From assembly GCA_035532295.1 (NCBI GenBank), contig DATKRH010000099.1:12059-76058 (forward strand): 64,000 nt of DNA. Direction: 5' to 3'. Of the stretch, positions 50,928-59,739 are shown in pieces. A model generated the notes under the pieces. The model worked only from the letters and a program-made list of their open reading frames with translations, ran no database searches and was not told the DNA's origin. Numbering within the stretch: position 1 is the first letter of the stretch; each line of letters opens with the position of its first letter. Position numbers and translations under genes: made by a program. The stretch is from DASUBV01 sp035532295. GTDB taxonomy: Bacteria > Actinomycetota > Actinomycetes > Streptosporangiales > Streptosporangiaceae.

Positions 50928-53528
50928 TCAGGCTCCGGCGGTTCCCTCCTGGAACGGGACCCCGCCGGCATCAAGGCCGATCGGCAATGCGGCGCTGCCA
51001 GCGAGGCGACCCGGGACCTGGTCCTCGGCGGCCACGTCATCGCGCAGGGCGGCGGCCGTCACCAGGCGGTCCAGCACCCGGCGGTCCATCTCATCCGGCT
51101 CCTTGCCCGGCTGGCTGACGGGGGACGGCCGGGCGGCGCCGCCCGGGCGGCCCGACCAGGACGCCTCCCGCAGAAAGACCCTGGCCTGGCCGGTCCGCGG
51201 CCGGCCCAGGTCAACCTGGAGCACCTTGTAGGTGGTGCCCGCGGCGAAGATAATCTCATGACGCCCGGCGTCCGCGGCGAGCGCCGCGACTCGCTTGCCG
51301 GTCTGTGACCAGATGACGTAACCGATGTTGCCCTCCAGGGCCACGAGGCGGGACGACGTCGCGTAGACGAACGCCGGCTCAGTGACGATCGCGCCCGTGA
51401 CGTAGCCGCTGGCGGCGGGACCTGCCACGCTGGCCGAGCTGAAGACGGCCCCGGTGAACGAGGGCAGCCGGCGGAGCCCGGAGATGACGCACGGCATCCG
51501 CGGATCGCCGGCGGGGCCAGCTGTCCTGAGAGCGGCGGCCGCACCGCGGTGGTCGTCGGCCAGGAAGTCGAGTACGGCGGCGAAGTCCGTCACGACCGCG
51601 TCCTCCGCGTCGCCCGCGGCCGCCGCCCGCAGGCCGGGCCGCTGCGTCAGCATGCGCCGCACCGCCACGACATACGACTGATACCGCGCCGCCGACTCCC
51701 GGTAGCGCAGCCGATCCTGTGCCGATGACCGGTGGTCGCGGGCGAGCAGGACCACGCGGCTCGGCGGGACCGGCGGGCCGGCGACGCCGCCGGTGGTGGG
51801 CGGCTGCCCAGGGACCACTGGCCCGGCCGCGGCCGGAAAGGCCGGAGGGGCGGGCGCGACCGGAGGAGTCACGAGGAGTGGTATGGCCACCGGGGCCGGT
51901 GGGGTCACCGGGACCGGCTGCGGCCCTGGCAGCTGATGCGGCCGCGGCTCCTGGATAGCTGCCGGGGCGGGCCAGCCGGCGGGCGCGGGCGACGGCGGCG
52001 CGGCGTGGTCGTTACGGGGCCAGAATTGCTGCCACGTAGCAGCGGGTGTTCCCGGTCCCGCGGCGACTGACGGGAGGGCTCGCACCCGGCCGTCCGGGGT
52101 GGCCGTCCAACGTCCCGGGGGCGCGGCGACCTGGCCGCCGAAGGTGTCCGCCAGGAACTGCGCGTACGAGTCCTGCCCTCGGGAGCCGGCGTCGGCCAGC
52201 AAGATCCGCAGGCGGCGCGCGGCGGCCGCGGGCAGACGGCCGAGCACGCTCTCGACGTCCCGCCTGACGTCGTGGTCGCGGACGGCACCGCCGATGACGA
52301 TGGTGGCCTGGGACGGGTCGGGGATGATGCTGCGCGCCGTCGCGAGCAGGCCGCGCTGGGCGGGACCTGGCCAGCAGATGCAGAGCCCGGCCGCGATGTG
52401 CTCGATGCGCAGGGTGCCGGGCAGGCCGCTCAGGTCAGCTTCGGCGAGCCCCAGTTCCCACGCTGGCACGGGGTACAGCGATCCGAGCACCTGGACGTCC
52501 CCCTGGCTGGTGAAACGCAGCCACGGCGCGGCGCCCGCTGGACCATGGCACACGCCGCCGAAGCCGCTGATCGAGACGTCCGCGGCCGGCGCTATCAGGT
52601 CGGTGCCCGCGTTCGTGGCGAGCGCCTGCAGCGCCGGTCCGGCTCCGGCGCCGGCCCGCGGCCAGAACAGCCGCACGCCATCGGTGGCACCGAGCGGCAG
52701 CAGGGGCAGCAGGTCCGCCAGGGCGTCGCGCAGCACGCTGCGCTGACCGGCCCCGCCGATCACGATGGTGACGCGCTCCGGGTCGGGCCACACGGCGTCT
52801 GCCGCCTGAGCGGCTCCGGCATCCGGCCCGGCCAGGTCCAGCACGAGGCCGGCGGGCACCCTGCGAACCGTGATGTCCCGTCCGAGAACGGCGAGGGGAC
52901 GGCCGGCCAGTTGTCGTTCCCAGTCAGGGGACGGGGACAGCACGCCGGCCGCTGACTGGTCAGCGCCGGCCAGGCAGCGGCGCCATTGCGGCAGCCGCTC
53001 AGAGCTGACCGGCTCGGCAGATCGCACGACCGCGTAGCCGTACGGCGTGATCGCCACCGCGGCCTCCGCCGCGATGAGGTCAAGGCCGTTCGCGCGCGCT
53101 GCCGCCGCGTAGCGATCCGCCGCGGCGGACAGGACGAGCCGCACGGCGCGCGAGCCCGACGACAGTACCGGGAACAGCTGGCCGATCAGCTCATCGGTGC
53201 GCTGGTCGGGGCCAGCGGCATCGACGACCAGGCTGGGCCGGCCGGGTTCCGCCATGAGCGCGAGGACGGCCGGGGGAACCTCCCCCGCCGCGGTCGACAG
53301 CCACAGGCCAGCGCTAATCCGCGTCACCGACCATCCGGCGACCGTCTCAGGAAACCCGGTGTCCGCCGGGAGCCCGGTGGTCTCGGGTGGGCCGACAGTC
53401 CCTGCTGGCTCGCTGACCTGGGCTGGGCCGACATGCGGGACGGCAAGCGCAGCTGGCCCCGGCCGCTGGTCGGGGCTCACTGGGAACCCACCGCGATGCG
53501 ATGCACCCGGCGGCGCCTCCACAGTCAT
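50928..53528 (-). CDS. Three-repeat alpha/beta protein with degenerate ART-like C-terminus
   Basis: 866 residues from ATG 53528; no named family recognised. Three tandem modules lie at about 66-211, 217-366 and 371-505. Each has an AGL hydrophobic strand (ISAGLWL, VPAGLVL, IAAGLCI), a beta strand IVIGG or equivalent, a VRLVLS/VRLFWP/LRILLA strand and a GLDLIAA/GTDLIAP-type strand. A Pro-rich linker (510-590) leads to a C-terminal domain (about 600-790) with LRRLPSFTGAVF, FVYATSS and HEIIFAAGTTYKVL, which has the strand order of R-S-E ADP-ribosyltransferases but lacks the Arg and the ExE pair. No membrane segment or signal. Convergent with the LysM-like gene. Confidence 0.72.
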   Translation of the reverse strand: MTVEAPPGASHRGGFPVSPDQRPGPAALAVPHVGPAQVSEPAGTVGPPETTGLPADTGFPETVAGWSVTRISAGLWLSTAAGEVPPAVLALMAEPGRPSLVVDAAGPDQRTDELIGQLFPVLSSGSRAVRLVLSAAADRYAAAARANGLDLIAAEAAVAITPYGYAVVRSAEPVSSERLPQWRRCLAGADQSAAGVLSPSPDWERQLAGRPLAVLGRDITVRRVPAGLVLDLAGPDAGAAQAADAVWPDPERVTIVIGGAGQRSVLRDALADLLPLLPLGATDGVRLFWPRAGAGAGPALQALATNAGTDLIAPAADVSISGFGGVCHGPAGAAPWLRFTSQGDVQVLGSLYPVPAWELGLAEADLSGLPGTLRIEHIAAGLCICWPGPAQRGLLATARSIIPDPSQATIVIGGAVRDHDVRRDVESVLGRLPAAAARRLRILLADAGSRGQDSYAQFLADTFGGQVAAPPGRWTATPDGRVRALPSVAAGPGTPAATWQQFWPRNDHAAPPSPAPAGWPAPAAIQEPRPHQLPGPQPVPVTPPAPVAIPLLVTPPVAPAPPAFPAAAGPVVPGQPPTTGGVAGPPVPPSRVVLLARDHRSSAQDRLRYRESAARYQSYVVAVRRMLTQRPGLRAAAAGDAEDAVVTDFAAVLDFLADDHRGAAAALRTAGPAGDPRMPCVISGLRRLPSFTGAVFSSASVAGPAASGYVTGAIVTEPAFVYATSSRLVALEGNIGYVIWSQTGKRVAALAADAGRHEIIFAAGTTYKVLQVDLGRPRTGQARVFLREASWSGRPGGAARPSPVSQPGKEPDEMDRRVLDRLVTAAALRDDVAAEDQVPGRLAGSAALPIGLDAGGVPFQEGTAGA

Positions 53529-53751
53529 CTGCACAGCCCGATCGAGCCCGGGCGGTTGCGGCGTCCCACGATCCAGCCTACGCAATCCGCCGCGCGCGAG
53601 TTCAGCCCGCGCAGGCAATCCCGCCCGGACATTGGCGGCACTCGCCGTTCGGCGGCTGAACCCGGCCCCGGCACCGGGCGTAGCCACCTGTGCGGGAGCT
53701 GCCAGGAGCGGCTGCCGCGGCCGGGCCGGCGAACCGTTTCAGGGAGACCGC

Positions 53752-54047
53752 ATGCTGGTGAAATCTAAGGCCGGGACGCCAGCGGCGGTGCTCTACGACC
53801 CCACCGGCCGGCGCAGGCGACGCTTCCGCGCGGCGCTGCTCCTGATCGTCTGGCTACCGTGGCGCTGATCGCGCTGGTGATGATCGGGCTCACTGCGCGG
53901 GCGCACGCGCCGCGGACTTCCGTCACCCTGGGCGGGCGTCCGCAGGCCACCGCGGGCGCCGCCGGGCCAGGCCACCGCGAGGCCGCGGTCCGTCCGCGCC
54001 GACCCGCCGCCCGACGGCCCGCCGCCCGACGGCCCGCCGCCTCCTGA
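53752..54047 (+). pseudogene. Frameshifted small membrane protein
   Basis: AGGGAG before ATG 53752 leads into VLYDPTGRRRRRFRAALLLI, then the frame ends at TGA 53868. In the next frame ATVALIALVMIGLTARAHAP continues the same membrane helix to 54047. Joined, they make one basic-N-terminus plus one membrane helix, like the start of LYDPTGRR-type glycosyltransferase/deacetylase proteins. A single-base change near 53848 restores the frame; alternatively two short coupled peptides. Confidence 0.5.
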
Positions 54048-54069
54048 GCCGCGCCCGCAGGCAACGGCG

Positions 54070-54258
54070 ATGGCGAGCGCTCATGGCGCCCACAGGCGCG
54101 GCAGGCCCGCGGACAGGTCCGCCTCCTGGGGCCACTGGGTGCTCCTGGCCCTGGTGCTAGCGGGACTGGCGGCCGCATCGCTGGCGACCGCGCTGACCGG
54201 CGTGCGCCTGCGCTGGCACAAGCCCGCGAGGATCGGAGTCGAGGTGCGGCAGGTGTGA
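54070..54258 (+). CDS. Small single-pass membrane protein (62 aa)
   Basis: One membrane helix (VLLALVLAGLAAASLATALT) between two charged ends, GAHRRGRPADRS and RLRWHKPARIG. Unknown family. Same strand and 76 bp before the beta-helix/AAA gene. Confidence 0.5.
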   Translation: MASAHGAHRRGRPADRSASWGHWVLLALVLAGLAAASLATALTGVRLRWHKPARIGVEVRQV

Positions 54259-54334
54259 AGATTTCGGGCCAGGCAGGCGTATTGACGGCAGGTGCCGCAC
54301 ACGGGCGGTGCCCCCTGACCGCGGACGGGGACCG

Positions 54335-57300
54335 GTGGAGCGAGTCATAGACGGCATCAGCGCCGAGCCGGTGACGATAACCGTGTCACCGGACAACCAG
54401 GCCGGCCACCAGTCGATCGGGGCGGCCCTCGCGGCGGCGCCCGACGGCGCCATCATCATCGTGCAGCCCGGCCGGTACGCCGAGAGCCTGGTGCTGCGCC
54501 GGGCCGTGACGATCGCGGCGTCGGAGTCGCCCGGCAGCGTGGTGGTGGACGCACCGGCCGGGGCGGCGGTGATGATGATCAGCGGATCGGTGACGCTGCG
54601 GCAGCTCGTCCTGCGCGGCCGGGATCCGGCGACGGCGGTCACCGACGTGGCCGGGGGATCGCTGACCCTGGATCAGTGCGAGGTAACGGCGACCGCCAGG
54701 GCGGCGATCGAGGTCCACGGCAGCGGCGCGACGGTGCTCATGCGCAGCGGCCGGGTGCGGAACTCCGCGGGCCTCGGCGTGGTCATCACCGACGGGGCCA
54801 GCGGGACGTTCGAGCGGGCCGTGATCGAGCATGTCGGCTCGGACGGGGTCACGATCTCCTCCGGGGCCGACCCGGCCTTCCGGGAGTGCACGATCAGCGA
54901 CGTCCAGGGCATCGGGGTCGCGACGGCCGACAACGCGCGGGGCGTCGTCCAGGGCTGCGAGATCACCCGGATTTCCGGCGCGGCCGTAGCGTTCCGCGAA
55001 TGCAGTTCCACGCGGATGACCTCCGCCTGGATTCACGACACCTACGACGTAGGCGTGCTCGTCGCCTCAGCGGCGCGGCCGGTCCTGGAGGACTGCGAGA
55101 TCCGGGACACCGGCTCGCATGGCATGGTGCTGACCGGGGAGGCCGACCCGGTCGTCCGCCGCTGCTCGATCACCCGGACGGGGGGCGAGGGGATCTCGCT
55201 GGTCGGTCGTTCTCGCGGCGCGTTCACCGACTGCACGGTGGCCGACACCGCCGCGGCCGGGGTGCTGGTGGGCGAGGCCAGCGATCCGATGTTCTCCAAG
55301 TGCCGGTTCCGCGGCACGGCGAAGGCCGCGCTGATCGTGACCGATGCCGCGGCCGGCACCTTCGACCGGGTGGACGTGCGGGGCACCGGGCAGCATGGGA
55401 TCGAGATCCGGTCGGCCGCCAACCCGCTGTTCCGGCAGGCCACCGTGACCGGCTGCCGCGGGCACGGCCTGACCGTCCTGGAGGACGGGCGCGGCCGGAT
55501 CGAGGACTCAGTGGTGGAGGGCGCCGAGGCGGCGGGGATACGCACCGCCACCGGCGGCTACCCGGACGTGCGCGGGACGCGCTTTGTCGGCAGCGCGGCG
55601 GCGGGCGTGCTGGTGGCGGCCCGCGGCCGCGGGGTGCTGCGGGAGTGCGAGATCGTCGGCGCGGGCACTGACGGCGTGGTGGTCGAGGATGGCGGGGATA
55701 TCTCGGTCAGCCGGACCCTGGTGCATGAGAGCCGGGGCGCCGGCGTCGTGCTCGCCGAGGGCGCGCAAGGGCGCCTGACCGCGTGCGAGATCGCCGCCAA
55801 CGAGGGCGACGGGATCATGGTGGCCAGCAGCCAGTCCGTCGTCCTGCGCGATTGCACGGTCCGCGACAACCGCGGCGCCGGCCTGCGCCGGATCGTGACC
55901 AGCGACATGCTGACGGTTGAGAACCTGACCAGCCGGGGCAACGCGGAGCCGAACGCGTTCGAGCAGTCCGTCATGATGGCGCAGGCCACGGCGCCCGCCG
56001 CGCCGACCGTGGTGGAGTCGGCGCCCGGCAACGGCAACGGCACCGTAGAGCCGCTGCTGCGCGAGCTGAACTCACTGGTCGGGCTGGCCGGGGTGAAGCA
56101 GGAAGTGTCGCGGCTGGTGCATCTGCATGCCCTGTCCAAGCGCCGGGAGGAGGCCGGACTGTCCGCGCCGCCAATGGCCCGGCACCTAGTGTTCGCCGGC
56201 CCGCCGGGCACGGGGAAGACCACGGTGGCCCGGCTCTACGGCAAGATCCTGGCGGCGCTGGGCGTCCTGCGCACCGGCCAGATGGTGGAGGTGGCCCGCG
56301 CCGACCTGGTGGCACAGTACGTGGGCGCGACCGCGCTGAAGACCACCGAGAAGTTCGAGGAGTCGTGCGGCGGCGTGCTGTTCATCGACGAGGCTTACAC
56401 CTTGTCGTCCAGCAGCGCCGGCGGCGGCCCCGACTTCGGCCGGGAGGCCATCGACACCCTGGTCAAGCTGATGGAGGACCGGCGCGATGACGTCGTGGTC
56501 ATCGTCGCGGGCTACTCCCACGAGATGCGCAAGTTCCTGTCCTCCAACCCCGGGCTCTCGTCGCGGTTCTCCCGGACGGTGGAGTTCGAGAACTACGAGC
56601 CGGCCGAGCTGGTGCAGATCATGGAGCTGATCTGCCAGTCGCACAGCTACGCGCTGGAGCACGAGACGCGCGCCGCGCTGGCGATGTACTTCGAGCACGT
56701 CCCGCGGGACGCCTCGTTCGGCAACGGCCGCGCCGTCCGCAAGATCTTCGAGGAGATGGTGGGCCGGCAGGCGGGCCGGCTGGCGATGATGCCCGACGCG
56801 TCGATCGCCGACCTGACCAGCTTCCAGCCCGAGGACCTCGGCGTGGCCGTAGTCCAGGGCAGCAGCAGCCGGGCCGGTGACCAGCAGCACATCGAGATGC
56901 TCCTGGGCCAGCTGTACGACATGGTGGGCCTCACGCAGGCCAAGCAGGAAGTCGCCAAGGTCATCGACCTGATCGCGTCGGCCCGGCAGCGCCAGCAGGC
57001 CGGGCTGCCGGTGCCGACGGTGAGCCGGCACCTGATCTTCGCCGGGGCGCCCGGCACCGGCAAGACGACGGTGGCCCGGCTGTACAAGGAGATCCTGACC
57101 GCGCTCGGCGTCCTGGACGGCGGCCCGCTGGTCGAGGTGGCCCGCGCCGACCTGGTCGGCGAGTACATCGGCCAGACCGCCCAGCGCACCCGCGACGCGT
57201 TCGAACGGGCCCGGGGCGGCGTGCTGTTCATCGACGAGGCCTACACCCTGGCGCCGCGCAACCTCTCCGGTAACGACTTCGGCCGCGAGGCGATCGACAC

Positions 57301-57721
57301 GCTCGTGAAGCTGATGGAGGACCACCGCGACGAAGTGGTGGTCATCGCCGCCGGCTACACGCAGGAGATGGCCGGCTTCCTGACCGCCAACCCCGGCCTG
57401 TCCTCGCGGTTCTCCCGCTACGTGATGTTCGAGGACTACACGGCCGACGAGCTGGTGACGATCTTCTGCCAGCACGCCGCCGCCGGCGGTTACGAGTGCC
57501 CGGACGAGACCCTGGCCATCCTGCGGGCGCACTTCGACCGGGTGCCGCGCGGCAAGTCGTTCGGCAACGGCCGTTACGCCCGCAAGGTCCTGGAAGAGGT
57601 CATTACCCGACAGGCCGGACGGCAGCGCGGGATGGCCGCCCCCACCGAGGCCGACCTGCGCACGCTGACCCCCGCTGATGCGAGCCCGCTGGCTGCCGCC
57701 CCGGCCGGCCAGGGCGCCTGA
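54335..57721 (+). CDS. Beta-helix protein fused to two EccA/CbbX-type AAA+ domains
   Basis: 1129 residues from GTG 54335 (GTG 54308 possible). Residues about 12-95 are a lead-in (SIGAALAAAPDGAIIIVQPG). Then about 18 consecutive 23-residue coils (about 106-520, pattern P.f..C.I....GhGv.v) form a right-handed parallel beta-helix. Two AAA+ modules follow: Walker A GPPGTGKTT at 622-630 and GAPGTGKTT at 904-912, each with GGVLFIDEAYTL and GYSHEM/GYTQEM and an arginine finger region NPGLSSRFSR. This is the CbxX/CfqX family that includes EccA of type VII secretion. Directly followed by mycosin. Confidence 0.85.
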   Translation: MERVIDGISAEPVTITVSPDNQAGHQSIGAALAAAPDGAIIIVQPGRYAESLVLRRAVTIAASESPGSVVVDAPAGAAVMMISGSVTLRQLVLRGRDPATAVTDVAGGSLTLDQCEVTATARAAIEVHGSGATVLMRSGRVRNSAGLGVVITDGASGTFERAVIEHVGSDGVTISSGADPAFRECTISDVQGIGVATADNARGVVQGCEITRISGAAVAFRECSSTRMTSAWIHDTYDVGVLVASAARPVLEDCEIRDTGSHGMVLTGEADPVVRRCSITRTGGEGISLVGRSRGAFTDCTVADTAAAGVLVGEASDPMFSKCRFRGTAKAALIVTDAAAGTFDRVDVRGTGQHGIEIRSAANPLFRQATVTGCRGHGLTVLEDGRGRIEDSVVEGAEAAGIRTATGGYPDVRGTRFVGSAAAGVLVAARGRGVLRECEIVGAGTDGVVVEDGGDISVSRTLVHESRGAGVVLAEGAQGRLTACEIAANEGDGIMVASSQSVVLRDCTVRDNRGAGLRRIVTSDMLTVENLTSRGNAEPNAFEQSVMMAQATAPAAPTVVESAPGNGNGTVEPLLRELNSLVGLAGVKQEVSRLVHLHALSKRREEAGLSAPPMARHLVFAGPPGTGKTTVARLYGKILAALGVLRTGQMVEVARADLVAQYVGATALKTTEKFEESCGGVLFIDEAYTLSSSSAGGGPDFGREAIDTLVKLMEDRRDDVVVIVAGYSHEMRKFLSSNPGLSSRFSRTVEFENYEPAELVQIMELICQSHSYALEHETRAALAMYFEHVPRDASFGNGRAVRKIFEEMVGRQAGRLAMMPDASIADLTSFQPEDLGVAVVQGSSSRAGDQQHIEMLLGQLYDMVGLTQAKQEVAKVIDLIASARQRQQAGLPVPTVSRHLIFAGAPGTGKTTVARLYKEILTALGVLDGGPLVEVARADLVGEYIGQTAQRTRDAFERARGGVLFIDEAYTLAPRNLSGNDFGREAIDTLVKLMEDHRDEVVVIAAGYTQEMAGFLTANPGLSSRFSRYVMFEDYTADELVTIFCQHAAAGGYECPDETLAILRAHFDRVPRGKSFGNGRYARKVLEEVITRQAGRQRGMAAPTEADLRTLTPADASPLAAAPAGQGA

Positions 57722-57734
57722 ACGCGAGCGCGAC

Positions 57735-59093
57735 GTGTCACCCGCCATCCGGGCCGCCGTGGCGGCGGCGCTGGCCGCTGGGGCCGCCGGGGCCGCCTCG
57801 GTCGCGCTGGCGCCGCTGATGGCCCTGGCGACTCCGGCCGCGCCCGGCACCAGCGCGCCCGGCACCACCGGGCCCGGCACCACCGCGCCCGGCACCATTG
57901 CGCCGGCCGGCGGCCCGCGGCACGGCATGCGCGGGTCGCTGCTGGCCAGCCAGTGCCTGGCCAGCTCATCGACGGTGAGTCGGTCCGTGCCCTGGGCGCA
58001 GCGGCAGCTTCAGCCCGCCGCGGTGTGGGGCATGACCGAGGGCGCCGGCCAGACCGTCGCCGTTCTGGACTCGGGCGTGAGCGCCGCCGCGCCGGCGCTG
58101 TCCGGAGCCGTGCTGCCCGGCCTGGATGTCGGGACCGGGCGGCATGCGGACACCGACTGCACGGGCCATGGCACGTTCGTCGCCGGGCTCGTCGCGGCCC
58201 GCCCGTGGCCGGGATCTGGCTTCGCCGGGCTAGCTCCACAGGCCCAGATCCTGCCGGTGAACGTGGTCAACGCCAGCGGATCGGTGACGTCCGCGGCCGT
58301 GGCGGCCGGCATCAACTTCGCCGTCACCCGCGGCGCCACGGTGATCGACGTCGCCGCGGCCACCACGCCGGGACCGTCCCCGGAGCTGAGCGCGGCGGTC
58401 GCGAACGCGGCCGCCAGGAACGTGGTCGTGATCGCGCCGCTGGACGCCTCCGGGCTGAACGGGGCGAACCAGGTCAGCTACCCGGCGGCCTACCCCGGCG
58501 TGATCGCGGTGGCGGCCGTCGACTCCGCCGGCGCCCCGCTCGCCGCCGCCGGGCCGGGGGCGGCGGTGGACCTGGCGGCCCCCGGATCGCAGATTACGAG
58601 CATCGGGCCCCTCGGCCCCGGCGAGATCGCCGGCGACGGGGCGGCGCTGGCCACCGGGTACGTGGCGGGCGCCGCGGCGCTGGTCCGCGGTTACTACCCG
58701 CGGCTGTCCGCCGCGCAGGTAGTCCACCGGCTCGAGGTGACCGCCGACTCGCCGGGAACCGCCCTGCCCGACCCGCGGCTGGGCTACGGCATCGTCGCCC
58801 CGTATACCGCGGTCACGACGATCCTTCCGGAAGAGTCAGGCGGGCGCGCGCCCGCGGCGCAGGCCTCCTCGCCGATGCGCCTGCCGCCCCTGCGGCGCCC
58901 CGACACCTGGCCGGTCACGGCGGCGCTGCTCACCTGCGCCGTGATCGCCGTCGGCATGGTTGCCGCCATCGCAGGCGCGCACATCGTCCGCAGCGGCCGG
59001 AGCCGGCGCTGGCGTCCGCCGCCTGCCAGCAGCGTCCGCCACCAGCCGTCACGCTCCCCGCTCACCACGGGCCCGCCTGACAGCCGGCCCTGA
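57735..59093 (+). CDS. mycP: Mycosin-like subtilase of type VII secretion, catalytic Ser missing
   Basis: 452 residues. Signal peptide about 5-35, repeat-rich linker (PGTTA-type 15-bp repeats, 57844-57903), S8 domain about 85-355, C-terminal membrane helix (VTAALLTCAVIAVGMVAAIA) and basic tail. Asp112 (VAVLDSGV) and His145 (DCTGHGTFVAG) are present, but the GTS-A-P nucleophile loop reads GAALATGYVAG (Ala304 in place of Ser) and the AAGN oxyanion loop reads IAPLDASG. It is therefore probably a non-proteolytic mycosin. GTG 57735 lies 13 bp after the AAA gene. Confidence 0.85.
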   Translation: MSPAIRAAVAAALAAGAAGAASVALAPLMALATPAAPGTSAPGTTGPGTTAPGTIAPAGGPRHGMRGSLLASQCLASSSTVSRSVPWAQRQLQPAAVWGMTEGAGQTVAVLDSGVSAAAPALSGAVLPGLDVGTGRHADTDCTGHGTFVAGLVAARPWPGSGFAGLAPQAQILPVNVVNASGSVTSAAVAAGINFAVTRGATVIDVAAATTPGPSPELSAAVANAAARNVVVIAPLDASGLNGANQVSYPAAYPGVIAVAAVDSAGAPLAAAGPGAAVDLAAPGSQITSIGPLGPGEIAGDGAALATGYVAGAAALVRGYYPRLSAAQVVHRLEVTADSPGTALPDPRLGYGIVAPYTAVTTILPEESGGRAPAAQASSPMRLPPLRRPDTWPVTAALLTCAVIAVGMVAAIAGAHIVRSGRSRRWRPPPASSVRHQPSRSPLTTGPPDSRP

Positions 59094-59178
59094 CAGCCGG
59101 CCCTGACAGCCTGACCTGCTCTGACGGCCGGCCCCAGCGCTCCGGTGGCCTGACGGCGGCCAGGACGTGGCACCGCGC

Positions 59179-59532
59179 CTACCAGGTGACCTCAGCCCAC
59201 ATGATGTGCGCCTGGCCGACGAGGGCGTCGCTGCCGAGGTCGACATCGCTGCCGAGGCCGTCGGCCAGCGCGGCGACGAGCAGCAGACCGCGCCCGTACT
59301 CGGCGAAAGTATCGCAGGACCCTGGTTGCCGACGCCCGGTCCCGTGGTCTCGAACCTCGATCCGCGCCAGTCCGGGCGCAGACCGTATCGTGATCGTGAA
59401 CGTGCCCCCGGCGTGCCCGCTGGGCGTGTGCCGGATGGCGTTGGTCATCAGCTCGGAGGCGATGACTTCGAGATCGTCTACGCGCGGCGACCCGGCGAGG
59501 AGGCCGCGCAGGAGCCGCCGCGCCACCGGCAC
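59179..59532 (-). CDS. Anti-sigma-factor-type ATPase (HATPase_c_2)
   Basis: 117 residues of a GHKL kinase-like ATPase, as in RsbW/SpoIIAB and AbaA-type regulators: ELMTNAIRHTPSG (N box), EVRDHGTGR (G1) and EYGRGLLLVAALADG (G2). Homology (TSVTYLGTPAS) and the frame continue upstream to about 59690 with a 9-bp AIQ repeat (59569-59601) but without any ATG, GTG or TTG, so GTG 59532 is the only start or the gene has lost its beginning. Confidence 0.72.
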   Translation of the reverse strand: MPVARRLLRGLLAGSPRVDDLEVIASELMTNAIRHTPSGHAGGTFTITIRSAPGLARIEVRDHGTGRRQPGSCDTFAEYGRGLLLVAALADGLGSDVDLGSDALVGQAHIMWAEVTW

Positions 59533-59739
59533 GCTGGCAGGCGTGCCCAGGTAGGTGACCGAGGTCGCGGCCTGGATGGCCTGGATGGCCTGGATGGCCT
59601 GGCGAGCAGAGATTTGTGCCCCCTGCCTGGCTGCCTTGAACTCGGCGCCGCCCGGTAATCCTCGGGCTAGCGTCAGGCGGCGTCCGTCACGTAGGTAGTC
59701 ATTTCCCGCATAGGGCTACGCCGCCGGACCGGCCCGAGT

